Below, piece by piece: positions 33,631 through 43,615 of a stretch of DNA of 59,276 nucleotides. The stretch covers positions 1 through 59,276 of the forward strand of contig NZ_SSXE01000032.1 of NCBI RefSeq assembly GCF_021699195.1, read 5' to 3'. Position numbers and translations under genes: made by a program. The notes beneath the pieces are model-generated. The model worked only from the letters and a program-made list of their open reading frames with translations. It was not told the origin of the DNA and made no database searches. This stretch comes from Nonomuraea sp. MG754425 (GTDB lineage: Bacteria; Actinomycetota; Actinomycetes; Streptosporangiales; Streptosporangiaceae). Every line of letters begins with the position of its first letter. Within the stretch, counting starts at the first letter, position 1.

Positions 33631-34610
33631 CCACGCTGACGGCCGGGCGGGTCGGCCTGCCCGCCAAATACCTGCCGGTCCTGGTGACCGGGTGCCTGCT
33701 CGCGGCCATGTTCGTGGCCGGCGGGATCCGCTACGAGGGGTTCGCCAGCGGCCAGGTGATCCTCAACGTCTTCATCGACAACGCCTTCCTGCTGGTGGTG
33801 GCGGTCGGGATGACGTTCGTGATCCTCACCGGGGGCATCGACCTGTCGGTGGGGTCGGTGGTGGCGCTGTCCACGATGATCTCGGCCAGCCTCATGGCCG
33901 GGCCGGGGTGGCCGCCGTACCTGGTGGTGCCGCTGGTGCTGGTCATCGGGTCGGGGCTGGGGCTGGTGATGGGGTACATCGTGCACGCCTTCGACATCCA
34001 GCCGTTCATCGTGACGCTGGCGGGCATGTTCCTGGCGCGGGGGCTGTGCTACACGATCGGCACCGACTCGATCCCGATCGAGGACCCGGCGTTCACGGCG
34101 TTCGCGCAGAGCAGGATCGACCTGTTCGCGGACATGTGGATCTCACCGAGCGTGATCGTCGCGCTGGTGGTCGTGGGGGTGGCGGCGTACGTGCTGCATT
34201 ACACCCGCTTCGGCCGCGCGGTTTACGCGACGGGCGGCAGCGAGCAGTCGGCGTTGCTCATGGGATTGCCCGTGGGGCGGACGAAGATCACCGTTTACAC
34301 GGTCAGCGGATTCTGCTCGGCACTCGGTGGTGTGCTGCTGTCGTTCTACATGCTCTCCGGTTACGGCCTGCACGCGGTGGGCATGGAGTTGGACGCGATC
34401 GCCGCGGTGGTCATCGGCGGGACGTTGCTGACCGGGGGCAGCGGCTTCCTGCTGGGGACGGTGCTCGGGGTGCTCGTGCTCGGGCTGATTCAGACGATCA
34501 TCAGTTTCGAAGGGACCCTCTCCTCTTGGTGGACCAAGATCTTCATCGGAATGTTGCTCTTCGTCTTCATCCTGCTGCAACGGCTGTTCTCGGCGCGGTC
34601 ACGCCGCTGA
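33627..34610 (+). CDS. Sugar ABC transporter permease (YjfF type), 327 aa
   Basis: Second permease of the importer. It carries the same signature (LTGGIDLSVGSVVALST) and a YATGGSEQSALLMGLPV coupling helix region, as in YjfF. The start is GTG 33627 overlapping the YtfT-like stop. It closes the ytfQ-ytfR-ytfT-yjfF type operon. After the stop a 194-bp gap holds the promoter and operator E of the second importer operon. Confidence 0.9.
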   Translation: MTTLTAGRVGLPAKYLPVLVTGCLLAAMFVAGGIRYEGFASGQVILNVFIDNAFLLVVAVGMTFVILTGGIDLSVGSVVALSTMISASLMAGPGWPPYLVVPLVLVIGSGLGLVMGYIVHAFDIQPFIVTLAGMFLARGLCYTIGTDSIPIEDPAFTAFAQSRIDLFADMWISPSVIVALVVVGVAAYVLHYTRFGRAVYATGGSEQSALLMGLPVGRTKITVYTVSGFCSALGGVLLSFYMLSGYGLHAVGMELDAIAAVVIGGTLLTGGSGFLLGTVLGVLVLGLIQTIISFEGTLSSWWTKIFIGMLLFVFILLQRLFSARSRR

Positions 34611-34657
34611 CCTGCGTGGAAGTTACCTGAAAGTTTCCGTCAGGTTATGTTCGAGCG

Positions 34658-34686
34658 TTGACATACGCTTTGTTAGCGATAACAAT
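34658..34686 (+). promoter_or_regulatory. Promoter with overlapping LacI operator E
   Basis: TTGACA (34658-34663), 17 nt, AACAAT (34681-34686) is a consensus-like promoter. Operator TTGTTAGCGATAACAA (34670-34685, perfect 6-bp arms and CG centre) fills the spacer and covers the -10. Repression by a LacI protein is therefore expected. TSS would be near 34693, leaving an untranslated leader of about 110 nt. Confidence 0.85.
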
Positions 34687-34804
34687 CAGCGAAAACGAGT
34701 GCGAACTTTGTTCTGGTTCGTCACGTTCTGTGACTGAACCCCGCGCTATCACCGGCAGCCGCCGCGTCCTGCGTCTGCCGCGACCCCCATGGAAAGGGAT
34801 GCTC

Positions 34805-35914
34805 ATGAGGTTGGGACGAATCGGGGGCGTGGTGTCCGCCATCGCGCTCGCCGCGACCATGACGGCCTGTGGCTCGAGCACGAAGACCGTCGACTCCGAG
34901 GCCTCCGCCTCGGCCGCCGCCGGCAACGCGGGCGCCCTGATCGGCGTCACCATGCCCACCAAGTCCTCCGAGCGCTGGATCCACGACGGCGACAACGTCA
35001 AGCAGCAGCTCGAGAAGCTCGGCTACCAGGTTGACCTCCAGTACGCCGAGAACGACATCCCGACGCAGGCCAACCAGATCGAGAACCAGATCACCAAGGG
35101 CGCCAAGCTCCTGGTCATCGCCTCGATCGACGGAACCGCGATCACCTCGCAGCTCCAGCAGGCCGCCGACGCGAAGATCCCGGTCATCGCCTACGACCGG
35201 CTCATCCGCAACAGCCCGAACGTCGACTACTACGCCACCTTCGACAACTTCAAGGTCGGCGTGCAGCAGGCCAGCTCGCTGCTGAAGGGCCTCGGGGTCG
35301 AGGACGGCGAGAAGGGCCCGTTCAACGTCGAGCTGTTCGGCGGCTCCCCCGACGACAACAACGCCACGTTCTTCTGGAACGGCGCCATGTCGGTGCTCAA
35401 GCCGAAGATCGACGACGGCACCCTGGTGATCAAGAGCGGCCAGACCGACTTCAAGCAGGCCGCCATCCTGCGGTGGGACCCCGCCACGGCGCAGAAGCGC
35501 ATGGAGGACATCATCACCAAGTCCTACACCGGCTCCACCAAGGTCGACGGCGTGCTGTCGCCGTACGACGGCCTGTCCATCGGCATCCTGTCGGCGCTGA
35601 AGAGCTCCGGCTACGGCAAGCCGTACCCGATCGTCACCGGTCAGGACGCCGAGCTCCAGTCGGTCAAGTCGATCATCGCCGACGAGCAGTACTCCACCAT
35701 CTTCAAGGACACCCGCAAGCTCGCCGAGCAGACCGTGAAGATGGCCGACGCCGTGCTCAAGGGCGGGCAGCCCGAGGTCAACAACACCGAGGACTACGAC
35801 AACGGCAACAAGGTCGTGCCCTCGTACCTGCTCGACCCGGTGATCGTCGACAAGTCCAACTACAAGGAGATCATCGTCGGCGGCAACTACTACACCGAGG
35901 ACCAGCTCAAGTAG
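34805..35914 (+). CDS. chvE: ChvE-type multiple-monosaccharide-binding lipoprotein, 369 aa
   Basis: High-affinity receptor of a sugar importer of the ChvE/MmsA-MmsB class, which handles arabinose, galactose, xylose and glucose in other bacteria. The lipobox ends at C22 (ATMTAC). The mature part shows the ChvE pattern: [54 protein letters not shown] and VTGQDAE. Start ATG 34805 has AAAGGGA upstream. A hairpin after its stop (35921-35947) probably makes this gene the most abundant product of the operon. Controlled by operator E. Confidence 0.92.
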   Translation: MRLGRIGGVVSAIALAATMTACGSSTKTVDSEASASAAAGNAGALIGVTMPTKSSERWIHDGDNVKQQLEKLGYQVDLQYAENDIPTQANQIENQITKGAKLLVIASIDGTAITSQLQQAADAKIPVIAYDRLIRNSPNVDYYATFDNFKVGVQQASSLLKGLGVEDGEKGPFNVELFGGSPDDNNATFFWNGAMSVLKPKIDDGTLVIKSGQTDFKQAAILRWDPATAQKRMEDIITKSYTGSTKVDGVLSPYDGLSIGILSALKSSGYGKPYPIVTGQDAELQSVKSIIADEQYSTIFKDTRKLAEQTVKMADAVLKGGQPEVNNTEDYDNGNKVVPSYLLDPVIVDKSNYKEIIVGGNYYTEDQLK

Positions 35915-35920
35915 GGGAGC

Positions 35921-35950
35921 GGCCCCGGGGACACGCTCCCCGGGGCCTTT
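35921..35950 (+). terminator. Attenuator hairpin between chvE and the ATPase gene
   Basis: GGCCCCGGGG - ACACGCT - CCCCGGGGCC followed by TTT: a perfect 10-bp stem. It lies inside the operon and would let only part of the transcripts continue, giving excess binding protein over transporter. This is a common layout for ABC importers. Confidence 0.65.
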
Positions 35951-35966
35951 CCTGAGCGAGGGGAAC

Positions 35967-37496
35967 ATGACCGAGCACATCTTGCGGATGAGCGGGATCA
36001 CCAAGACGTTCCCGGGCGTCAAGGCGCTGCAGGACGTCAACCTTTCGGTGCGGCGGGGCGAGATCCACGCCATCTGCGGCGAGAACGGCGCCGGCAAGTC
36101 GACGCTGATGAAGGTGCTGTCCGGGGTCTACCCGCACGGCGACTACGAGGGCGAGATCTTCTTCGAGGGCGAGCGCTGCGAGTTCGGCGGCATCCGCGAC
36201 AGCGAGCACGCCGGCATCGTGATCATCCACCAGGAGCTGGCCCTCAGCCCCCAGCTCTCGATCGCGGAGAACATCTTCCTCGGCAACGAGCGCGCCAAGC
36301 GCGGCTTCATCGACTGGAACCGCACCAACTACGAGGCCGCCGAGCTGATGAAGCGCGTCGGCCTGCGCGAGAACCCGACGACGCCCATCTCCGACATCGG
36401 CGTGGGCAAGCAGCAGCTCGTCGAGATCGCCAAGGCCCTGTCGAAGGAGGTGCGGCTGCTCATCCTCGACGAGCCGACCGCCGCGCTCAACGACGACGAC
36501 TCCGCCCACCTGCTCGACCTGCTGCGCGGACTGCGCGACGAGGGCATCACCTGCGTGATCATCTCGCACAAGCTCAACGAGGTGACCGCGATCGCCGACG
36601 CCGTCACGATCATCCGCGACGGCCGCACGATCGAGACCCTGGACATGGCCGCCGACGCCGTCACGGAGGACCGCATCATCTCCGGCATGGTCGGCCGCGC
36701 CCTCGACAACCGCTTCCCGCCGCACGAGCCCACGATCGGCGAGGAGGCGCTGCGGGTCGAGGACTGGACCGTCTACAGCCCCAGCCAGCCGGACCGCAAG
36801 GTCGTGGACTCCGCCGCGCTCACGCTGCGCCGCGGGGAGATCGTCGGGCTCGCCGGGCTGATGGGCGCCGGGCGTACCGAGCTGGCGATGAGCCTGTTCG
36901 GACGCACGTACGGCGTGCGCATCTCCGGCAAGGTGTTCAAGGACGGCAAGCCGGTCGAGATCCGCAACGTGCAGGACGCGATCAACCACGGCCTCGCCTA
37001 CGCCTCCGAGGACCGCAAGCGGTACGGGCTCAACCTCATCGAGGACATCAAGCGCAACATCAGCGCGGCCGGGCTCAGGGGCCTGGCCAGGCGCGGCTGG
37101 GTGAACGAGAACGAGGAGTACCGGATCGCCGAGGAGTTCCACCGGAGCATGAACATCAAGGCGCCGAGCGTCAACAGCGTCGTGGGCCAGCTCAGCGGCG
37201 GCAACCAGCAGAAGGTCGTGCTGTCCAAGTGGATCATGACCGAGCCGGACGTGCTCATCCTCGACGAGCCCACCCGCGGCATCGACGTCGGCGCCAAGTA
37301 CGAGATCTACACGATCATCAATCAGCTCGCCGACCAGGGCAAGGCGGTGCTGGTGATCTCCAGTGAGTTGCCTGAGCTGCTCGGCCTGTGCGACCGCATC
37401 TACACACTCTCCGAAGGTCGCATCACCGGCGAGGTTCCGCGCCAGGAGGCCACCCAGGAAAGCCTCATGCACCTCATGACCAAGGGACAGGAGTAG
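35967..37496 (+). CDS. Multiple-monosaccharide ABC transporter ATPase (MmsA/GguA type), 509 aa
   Basis: Two ABC domains. Domain 1 has Walker [15 protein letters not shown] and [13 protein letters not shown]; domain 2 has the degenerate [29 protein letters not shown] and [18 protein letters not shown] and the [17 protein letters not shown] region are close to GguA/XylG-type ATPases. The ATG follows GAGGGGA. The next permease starts 5 bp after the stop, so both are coexpressed with the ChvE-like protein. It energises the second importer of the island. Confidence 0.92.
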   Translation: MTEHILRMSGITKTFPGVKALQDVNLSVRRGEIHAICGENGAGKSTLMKVLSGVYPHGDYEGEIFFEGERCEFGGIRDSEHAGIVIIHQELALSPQLSIAENIFLGNERAKRGFIDWNRTNYEAAELMKRVGLRENPTTPISDIGVGKQQLVEIAKALSKEVRLLILDEPTAALNDDDSAHLLDLLRGLRDEGITCVIISHKLNEVTAIADAVTIIRDGRTIETLDMAADAVTEDRIISGMVGRALDNRFPPHEPTIGEEALRVEDWTVYSPSQPDRKVVDSAALTLRRGEIVGLAGLMGAGRTELAMSLFGRTYGVRISGKVFKDGKPVEIRNVQDAINHGLAYASEDRKRYGLNLIEDIKRNISAAGLRGLARRGWVNENEEYRIAEEFHRSMNIKAPSVNSVVGQLSGGNQQKVVLSKWIMTEPDVLILDEPTRGIDVGAKYEIYTIINQLADQGKAVLVISSELPELLGLCDRIYTLSEGRITGEVPRQEATQESLMHLMTKGQE

Positions 37497-37501
37497 CTCT
37501 G

Positions 37502-38761
37502 ATGAGCAGCATCACGCCCGCCGACGTGCAGGTCGGCGCCACGGGCGACGGGGGAGCGCCACGGCGGCCAGGCCGGGTGTCGCTCGGCGGAATCTCGCTC
37601 AACCTGCGCTCCAGCGGCATCTACATCGCGTTCGCGGCGATCGTCGTGCTGTTCTCGGTCCTGACCGACGGCGCGCTGCTCACGCCGCAGAACATCTCGA
37701 ACATCATCGTCCAGAACTCCTACGTGCTGATCCTCGCGATCGGCATGATCCTGATCATCATCGCCGGGCACATCGACCTGTCGGTCGGCTCGGTGGTGGC
37801 GGTCACGGGAGCGCTGGCCGCGGTGCTCATGGTCAACATGGGCTGGCCGTGGCCGCTGGCCCTGCTGGCCACGCTGGCGGCCGGCGCCCTCATCGGGGCC
37901 TGGCAGGGGTACTGGATCGCCTACTTCGGCATCCCGGCCTTCATCGTGACGCTGGCCGGCATGCTGCTGTTCCGGGCGCTGACGCTGACCGTCCTGGGCA
38001 ACCAGGGCATCGGGCCGTTCCCCGACCAGGTCCGTACGCTGGCCAACGGCTTCACCGACGGCTACCTCGGCAACGTCGGACTCGGCCTGCTCGGCGGCGC
38101 CGACCTGTTCAGCCTGCTGATCGGCGTCGTCGCGATCGCCGGCATGTTCACCGCCCTGTGGCGGACCAGGAACGCCCGCAAGGGCTACGGCCAGTCGGTC
38201 GAGCCGATGGCGCTGTTCGTGCTGAAGGCGGCGGCCGGCGCCGCGCTGATCCTCTTCCTGGTCGTGCAGCTCGCCCGGTTCAAGAACCTGCCGTGGGTGC
38301 TGGTGCTGCTGGCGGTCCTCGTGCTGGCGTACTCGCTGATGGCCAACCGCACGGTCTTCGGCCGGCAGATCTACGCCATCGGCGGCAACCTCCAGGCGGC
38401 CGTCATGTCCGGCGTGAAGGTCAAGTCGGTGGTCTTCTGGATCTTCGTGAACATGGGCGTGCTGGCGGCCGTCGCCGGCATCATCTTCGCCGGGCGGCTC
38501 AACCAGGCGGGCCCGACCGCCGGCAACAGCTTCGAGCTCGACGCCATCGCGGCGGCGTTCATCGGCGGCGCGGCGGTGCAGGGCGGCGTCGGCAAGGTCG
38601 TGGGCGCCATCACCGGGGGCCTGATCATGGCGGTCATCAACAACGGCATGTCCCTGATCGGCTCGCCCAGCGAGCGGGTCATGCTGGTCAAGGGAATCGT
38701 GCTGCTGGCGGCCGTCGCGTTCGACGTGTGGACCAAGCGCAGGGCGGGCGCCGCCCGGTAA
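37502..38761 (+). CDS. Multiple-monosaccharide ABC permease (MmsB/GguB type), 419 aa
   Basis: Large BPD_transp_2-type permease. The hydrophilic N-terminal 45 residues precede about 10-12 helices. The signature IIIAGHIDLSVGSVVAVTG (a variant of the usual TGGIDLSVGS) and the YAIGGNLQAAVMSGVKVK coupling region are seen. The length (419 aa) is characteristic of XylH/GguB, longer than YtfT-type permeases. Single permease implies a homodimer. The ATG lies 5 bp after the ATPase stop with CAGGAG in the gene end. LacI copy 2 follows 35 bp later without an operator between. Confidence 0.9.
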   Translation: MSSITPADVQVGATGDGGAPRRPGRVSLGGISLNLRSSGIYIAFAAIVVLFSVLTDGALLTPQNISNIIVQNSYVLILAIGMILIIIAGHIDLSVGSVVAVTGALAAVLMVNMGWPWPLALLATLAAGALIGAWQGYWIAYFGIPAFIVTLAGMLLFRALTLTVLGNQGIGPFPDQVRTLANGFTDGYLGNVGLGLLGGADLFSLLIGVVAIAGMFTALWRTRNARKGYGQSVEPMALFVLKAAAGAALILFLVVQLARFKNLPWVLVLLAVLVLAYSLMANRTVFGRQIYAIGGNLQAAVMSGVKVKSVVFWIFVNMGVLAAVAGIIFAGRLNQAGPTAGNSFELDAIAAAFIGGAAVQGGVGKVVGAITGGLIMAVINNGMSLIGSPSERVMLVKGIVLLAAVAFDVWTKRRAGAAR

Positions 38762-38796
38762 GTAGGATCCTCAGGGCCCAGTGAAAGGAGAGACCG

Positions 38797-39822
38797 TTGA
38801 CGACCCCCAAGCGCCGCCTGCCGGTCATGGCCGACGTCGCCAAGGAGGCGGGCGTGTCGCACCAGACGGTCTCCCGCGTGCTGAACGACCACCCCAACGT
38901 CCGGGCCGACACCCGCGCCCGGGTGGAGGCGGCGATCACCCGGCTGGGCTACCGGCGCAACCTCGTGGCCCGCGCCCTGGTCACCAAGCGATCGAGGACG
39001 CTCGGCGTGGTGAGCTTCGACACCACGCTGTACGGCCCCGCCAGCACCATCTACGGCATCGAGCAGGCGGCCAGGACCGCGGGCTACTTCGTCAGCATCG
39101 TGAGCCTGAAGACGATCGACGCCGACAACGTGCGTGCCGCCATCGACTACCTGGCCGAGCAGGGCGTGGACGGCGTCGTGGTGGTCGCCCCGCAGCGCTC
39201 GGCCGCGATGGCGCTGGAGAACCTGCCCGCCGGGCTGCCCGCGGTGGCGGTGGAGGGCACGCACCGGGCCGACGTGTCGATCGTGTGCATCGACCAGATG
39301 GAGGGTGCCAAGCTGGCCACCCGGCACCTGCTCGACCAGGGGCACGAGACGGTCTGGCACGTCAGCGGCCCGCACGACTGGATGGAGACCGAGGGGCGGC
39401 TGGAAGGCTGGCGCGCCGCGCTGGAGGAGGCGGGCCGGCCGGTGCCCGAGCCGCTGGCGGGCGACTGGAGCCCGCGCGCCGGCTACGAGGCGGGCAAGAG
39501 CCTGGCCGCGATGGACGGCGTCACGGCCGTGTTCGCGGCCAACGACCAGATGGCGCTCGGCGTGCTGCGGGCCCTGTCGGAGAAGGGGGTGCGGGTGCCG
39601 CAGCAGATCAGCGTGGTCGGCTTCGACGACATCCCCGAGTCGGAGTTCTTCTCGCCGCCGCTCACCACGGTCAGGCAGGACTTCGACGTGGTGGGCCGGC
39701 ACTGCATCGAGGTGCTGCTGCGGCAGATCGACCTGCAGCTCAACGGCGGCGCCAGCGCCTACGAGCGGCTGGTCGTGCGGCCCAGCTTCGTCGTCAGGTC
39801 GAGCACGGCCCGGGTCCGGTAG
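38797..39822 (+). CDS. LacI-family repressor, copy 2 (arabinose regulon), 341 aa
   Basis: Closely similar to the LacI copy 1: the HTH block is the same over PVMADVAKEAGVSHQTVSRVL and beyond, and the effector domain (SFDTTLYGPASTIYGIEQAAR ... VGFDDIPESEFF) is nearly collinear. The start is TTG 38797 with AAAGGAGA 5-6 nt upstream. There is no operator in the 35-bp gap from mmsB, so it is probably the last gene of the chvE operon, controlled by operator E. Its own effector could differ from copy 1, letting two signals act on shared operators. No visible decay. Confidence 0.9.
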   Translation: MTTPKRRLPVMADVAKEAGVSHQTVSRVLNDHPNVRADTRARVEAAITRLGYRRNLVARALVTKRSRTLGVVSFDTTLYGPASTIYGIEQAARTAGYFVSIVSLKTIDADNVRAAIDYLAEQGVDGVVVVAPQRSAAMALENLPAGLPAVAVEGTHRADVSIVCIDQMEGAKLATRHLLDQGHETVWHVSGPHDWMETEGRLEGWRAALEEAGRPVPEPLAGDWSPRAGYEAGKSLAAMDGVTAVFAANDQMALGVLRALSEKGVRVPQQISVVGFDDIPESEFFSPPLTTVRQDFDVVGRHCIEVLLRQIDLQLNGGASAYERLVVRPSFVVRSSTARVR

Positions 39823-39860
39823 ATGTGATGATGGGCATGCCCCGAAAACCCTGGAGTTCA

Positions 39861-39876
39861 ATGTGAGCGCTAACAA
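39861..39876. promoter_or_regulatory. LacI operator F overlapping the araB start codon
   Basis: ATGTGAGCGCTAACAA: AGCGCT is a perfect CG centre and the right half matches the regulon sites. The GTG start of araB (39863-39865) is inside it, so a bound repressor would act as a road-block, and the first codons of araB (SANK) are shaped by operator sequence. Confidence 0.75.
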
Positions 39877-41500
39877 ATACGTGGTCGGAGTGGACTTCGG
39901 CACGCTGTCAGGGCGTGCCGTCGTCGTACGGGTGAGTGACGGCGCCGAACTCGGCAGCGCCGTCCACGAGTACGCGCACCGCGTGATCGAGCACACCCTG
40001 CCCGGCACTGACGTGCGCCTCGGCCCCGACTGGGCGCTGCAGTCGCCGCAGGACTGGATCGACGTGATGCGGATCGCCGTCCCGGCGGCGATCGCCGCCG
40101 CGGGCGTGCCGGCCGGGGAGGTCGTCGGCATCGGCACCGACTTCACCGCCTGCACCGTCCTGCCCACCACGGCCGACGGCACGCCGCTGTGCTTCGAGAC
40201 TCCCGAGCAGCCGCACGCCTGGCCCAAGCTGTGGAAGCACCACGCCGCCCAGCCGCACGCCGACCGGATCAACGAGCTGGCCGCGCGCAGGGGCGAGAGC
40301 TGGCTGCCGCGCTACGGCGGCAAGATCTCCTCGGAGTGGGAGTTCGCCAAGGGGCTGCAACTCCTCGAGGAGGCCCCCGAGGTCTACGCCAGGGCCGAGC
40401 GCTGGATCGAGGCCGCCGACTGGATCATCTGGCAGCTCACCGGCGTCGAGAGCCGCAACATCTGCACCGTCGGCTACAAGGGCGTCTTCCAGGACGGCAG
40501 CTACCCGTCGGAGGAGTACCTCGCCGAGCTGAACCCCGGCTTCGCCGGATTCGTCGGCAAGCTCGCCACCGGCGAGGTCGGCGACAAGACGGGCGACGTC
40601 ACGCTGGCCCCGCTGGGCGGCCTGGCCGGGCGGCTGACCGCGCGGGCGGCGGAGTGGACCGGCCTGCCCGAGGGGGCCGCCGTGGCCGTCGGCAACGTGG
40701 ACGCGCACGTCACGGCCGCCGCCGCGGACGCCGTCCGTCCCGGCCAGATGGTGGCCATCATGGGCACCTCCACCTGCCACATCATGCCGAGCGACCGGCT
40801 CGCCGAGGTGCCGGGCATGTGCGGCGTCGTCAGCGACGGCATCGTGCCGGGCCTGTGGGGCTACGAGGCCGGCCAGTCGGCGGTGGGCGACATCTTCGCC
40901 TGGTTCGTGGACAACTTCGGCGCCGACGGCCACGAGCGCCTGACCGAGGCGGCCGAGAAGCAGGCCGTGGGCCAGCACGGCCTGGTCGCGCTCGACTGGT
41001 TCGGTGGCAACCGCTCGGTGCTCGTGGACCACAACCTGTCCGGCGTGATCGTCGGCCAGACCCTGGCCACCAGGCCCGAGGACGTCTACCGCGCGCTCAT
41101 CGAGTCGACCGCGTTCGGGGCCCGCATGATCGTCGAGACGTTCGAGAAGTCGGGCGTGCCGGTCGAGGAGTTCATCGTCGCAGGCGGCCTGCTGAAGAAC
41201 CGCTTCCTCATGCAGGTCTACTCCGATGTGCTGCGCCGCCCGCTGTCGGTCATCGGCTCCGACCAGGGCCCCGCGCTCGGCTCGGCCGTCCACGCGGCGG
41301 TCGCCGTCGGCGAGTACGCCTCCATCGAGCAGGCCGCCGCCGCCATGGGCAAGCGCACCGAGCGGGCGTACGTGCCGGACGCGGCCCGCGCCGACGCCTA
41401 CGACCGGCTCTACGCCGAGTACCGCAGGCTCCACGACTTCTTCGGAGACGGGCAGATGTTGCACGCGCTGCGCGCGATCAGGAACGAGGCACAGGCTTGA
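39863..41500 (+). CDS. araB: L-ribulokinase AraB, 545 aa
   Basis: FGGY-family sugar kinase phosphorylating L-ribulose to L-ribulose 5-phosphate. The N-terminal phosphate loop [14 protein letters not shown] is the AraB form. The [26 protein letters not shown] and [14 protein letters not shown] segments are conserved ribulokinase blocks. The ATP-side [19 protein letters not shown] is present near the C-terminus. Start is GTG 39863, with GGAG 7 nt upstream. Its TGA overlaps the araD ATG by 1 bp. 545 aa versus about 566 in E. coli. First gene of the catabolic operon controlled by operator F. Confidence 0.95.
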   Translation: MSANKYVVGVDFGTLSGRAVVVRVSDGAELGSAVHEYAHRVIEHTLPGTDVRLGPDWALQSPQDWIDVMRIAVPAAIAAAGVPAGEVVGIGTDFTACTVLPTTADGTPLCFETPEQPHAWPKLWKHHAAQPHADRINELAARRGESWLPRYGGKISSEWEFAKGLQLLEEAPEVYARAERWIEAADWIIWQLTGVESRNICTVGYKGVFQDGSYPSEEYLAELNPGFAGFVGKLATGEVGDKTGDVTLAPLGGLAGRLTARAAEWTGLPEGAAVAVGNVDAHVTAAAADAVRPGQMVAIMGTSTCHIMPSDRLAEVPGMCGVVSDGIVPGLWGYEAGQSAVGDIFAWFVDNFGADGHERLTEAAEKQAVGQHGLVALDWFGGNRSVLVDHNLSGVIVGQTLATRPEDVYRALIESTAFGARMIVETFEKSGVPVEEFIVAGGLLKNRFLMQVYSDVLRRPLSVIGSDQGPALGSAVHAAVAVGEYASIEQAAAAMGKRTERAYVPDAARADAYDRLYAEYRRLHDFFGDGQMLHALRAIRNEAQA

Positions 41501-42153
41501 TGGACATGCGGAAGATCGTCGCCGACCTGCACGCGGAGCTGGTCCGCTACGACCTGGTGGTCTGGACGGCCGGGAACGTCTCCGGCCGGGTCCCGGGCGA
41601 GGACCTGTTCGTGATCAAGCCGTCGGGGGTCTCCTACGACGAGCTGACGCCAGAGAACATGGTCGTGTGCGACCTCGACGGCAACCTGCTGGAAGGCGCG
41701 CACTCGCCGTCCAGCGACACCGCCGCGCACGCCTACGTCTACCGCAACATGCCCGAGGTGGGCGGCGTCGTGCACACCCACTCGACGTACGCCTCCGCCT
41801 GGGCCGCCCGCGGCGAGGCCATCCCGTGCGTGCTGACCGCGATGGCCGACGAGTTCGGCGGCGAGATCCCGATCGGCCCGTTCGCGCTGATCGGCGACGA
41901 CTCGATCGGCCAGGGCATCGTCGAGACGCTCAAGGGCCACCGCTCCAAGGCCGTGCTGATGCGGAACCACGGGGTGTTCAGCATCGGCAAGGACGCCAGG
42001 TCCGCGGTGAAGGCCGCCGTGATGTGCGAGGACGTGGCCCGTACGGTGCACGTGGCCCGCCAGCTCGGCGACCCCCTGCCCATTCCGCAGGACGACATCG
42101 ACCGCCTGTACGACCGCTATCAGAACGTCTACGGACAGAGGAGCCCGCGTTGA
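41500..42153 (+). CDS. araD: L-ribulose-5-phosphate 4-epimerase AraD, 217 aa
   Basis: Class II aldolase/epimerase converting L-ribulose 5-phosphate to D-xylulose 5-phosphate. Zinc ligands are in [12 protein letters not shown] and a later MRNHG histidine; [13 protein letters not shown] and [12 protein letters not shown] are typical substrate-binding segments. The start ATG shares the A of the araB TGA stop (TGATG), indicating coupling. The stop overlaps the araA TTG by 4 bp. Slightly shorter than E. coli AraD (231 aa). Confidence 0.95.
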   Translation: MDMRKIVADLHAELVRYDLVVWTAGNVSGRVPGEDLFVIKPSGVSYDELTPENMVVCDLDGNLLEGAHSPSSDTAAHAYVYRNMPEVGGVVHTHSTYASAWAARGEAIPCVLTAMADEFGGEIPIGPFALIGDDSIGQGIVETLKGHRSKAVLMRNHGVFSIGKDARSAVKAAVMCEDVARTVHVARQLGDPLPIPQDDIDRLYDRYQNVYGQRSPR

Positions 42154-43604
42154 ACATCTGGTTTCTGACCGGCAGTCAGGGACTTTACGGCGAGGACACG
42201 CTGCGTCAGGTGGCCGAGCAGTCCCAGCGGATCGCCGAGCAACTCCCCATGCCGGTGGAGTGGAAGCCCGTCCTGACCGACGCGGCCGCCATCCGGCGGA
42301 TCATGCTGGAGGCCAACGCCGACGACACGTGCGCCGGCGTGATCGCGTGGATGCACACGTTCTCCCCGGCCAAGATGTGGATCGCCGGGCTCGACGCGCT
42401 GCGCAAGCCGCTGCTGCACCTGCACACGCAGGCCGATGTCGAGTTGCCGTGGGCCACCATCGACATGGACTTCATGAACCTCAACCAGGCCGCGCACGGC
42501 GACCGCGAGTTCGGGCACATCCAGACCCGGCTCGGCGTGCCGCGCAAGACCGTGGCCGGGCACGTCAGCGACCCGGCCGTGGGCGAGCGGGTGCTGGCCT
42601 GGGTGCGGGCCGCCCAGGGACTGGCCGAGGTGCGCACGCTCAAGCTGGCCCGCTTCGGCGACAACATGCGCGACGTGGCGGTCACCGAGGGCGACAAGGT
42701 CGAGGCGCAGCTCCGCTTCGGCGTCTCGGTCAACACCTACGGCGTCAACGACCTGGTCGAGGTCGTGGACGCGGCCTCCGACGCCGACGTGACGGCCCTG
42801 GTCAAGGTGTACGCCGAGCAGTACGCCGTGGCCCCCGAACTGCTCGGCGAGCGCAACGAGTCGCTGCGCTACGCGGCCCGGATCGAGCTGGGCCTGCGCG
42901 GCTTCCTGGAGGCCGGCGGCTTCAAGGCGTTCACCACGAACTTCGAGGACCTCGGCGGCCTGCGCCAGCTCCCCGGCCTGGCCGTGCAGCGGCTCATGGC
43001 CGACGGGTACGGCTTCGGCGGCGAGGGCGACTGGAAGACCTCGGTGCTGCTGCGCACCCTGAAGGCGATGGCCCCCGGCGGCACGTCCTTCATGGAGGAC
43101 TACACCTACAACCTGACGCCGGGCCACGAGCTCATCCTCGGCGCCCACATGCTGGAGGTGTGCCCGTCGATCGCGGCCGGCACGCCGTCGTGCGAGATCC
43201 ACCCGCTGGGCATCGGCGGCAGGGAGGACCCGGTCCGGCTCGTGTTCGACGCCGAGCCCGGCCCCGGCGTCGTGGTCGGCCTGGCCGACATGGGTGACCG
43301 GTTCCGCCTGGTGGCCAACGAGATCGACGTCGTGACCCCGCCGCAGCCGCTGCCGAAGCTGCCGGTGGCCCGCGCCGTGTGGCGTCCGCGTCCGAACCTG
43401 CGCACGTCCACCGAGTCGTGGCTGACCGCCGGCGCGCCGCACCACACGGTGCTGTCGAAGGCCGTGGGCCGCGAGGAGCTGACCGACCTGGCCGAGATGC
43501 TGGGCGTGGAGCTGGTGATCATCGACGCCGACACCACGACCGAGCGGTTCGCCAAGGAGCTGCGCTGGAACCAGGCGTACTACCGCCTGGCCCAGGGGTT
43601 CTGA
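42150..43604 (+). CDS. araA: L-arabinose isomerase AraA, 484 aa
   Basis: First enzyme of the pathway, L-arabinose to L-ribulose. The conserved N-terminus ([16 protein letters not shown]), the [13 protein letters not shown] motif, and the metal-binding region ([37 protein letters not shown] ... MEDYTYNL) match the family. TTG 42150 is the start, overlapping the araD stop (TTGA) with GAGGAG 6 nt upstream. Order araB-araD-araA differs from E. coli (BAD) and Bacillus (ABD). 484 aa versus about 500 in E. coli. End of the arabinose island. Confidence 0.96.
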   Translation: MNIWFLTGSQGLYGEDTLRQVAEQSQRIAEQLPMPVEWKPVLTDAAAIRRIMLEANADDTCAGVIAWMHTFSPAKMWIAGLDALRKPLLHLHTQADVELPWATIDMDFMNLNQAAHGDREFGHIQTRLGVPRKTVAGHVSDPAVGERVLAWVRAAQGLAEVRTLKLARFGDNMRDVAVTEGDKVEAQLRFGVSVNTYGVNDLVEVVDAASDADVTALVKVYAEQYAVAPELLGERNESLRYAARIELGLRGFLEAGGFKAFTTNFEDLGGLRQLPGLAVQRLMADGYGFGGEGDWKTSVLLRTLKAMAPGGTSFMEDYTYNLTPGHELILGAHMLEVCPSIAAGTPSCEIHPLGIGGREDPVRLVFDAEPGPGVVVGLADMGDRFRLVANEIDVVTPPQPLPKLPVARAVWRPRPNLRTSTESWLTAGAPHHTVLSKAVGREELTDLAEMLGVELVIIDADTTTERFAKELRWNQAYYRLAQGF

Positions 43605-43615
43605 TCCCGGGCCCG

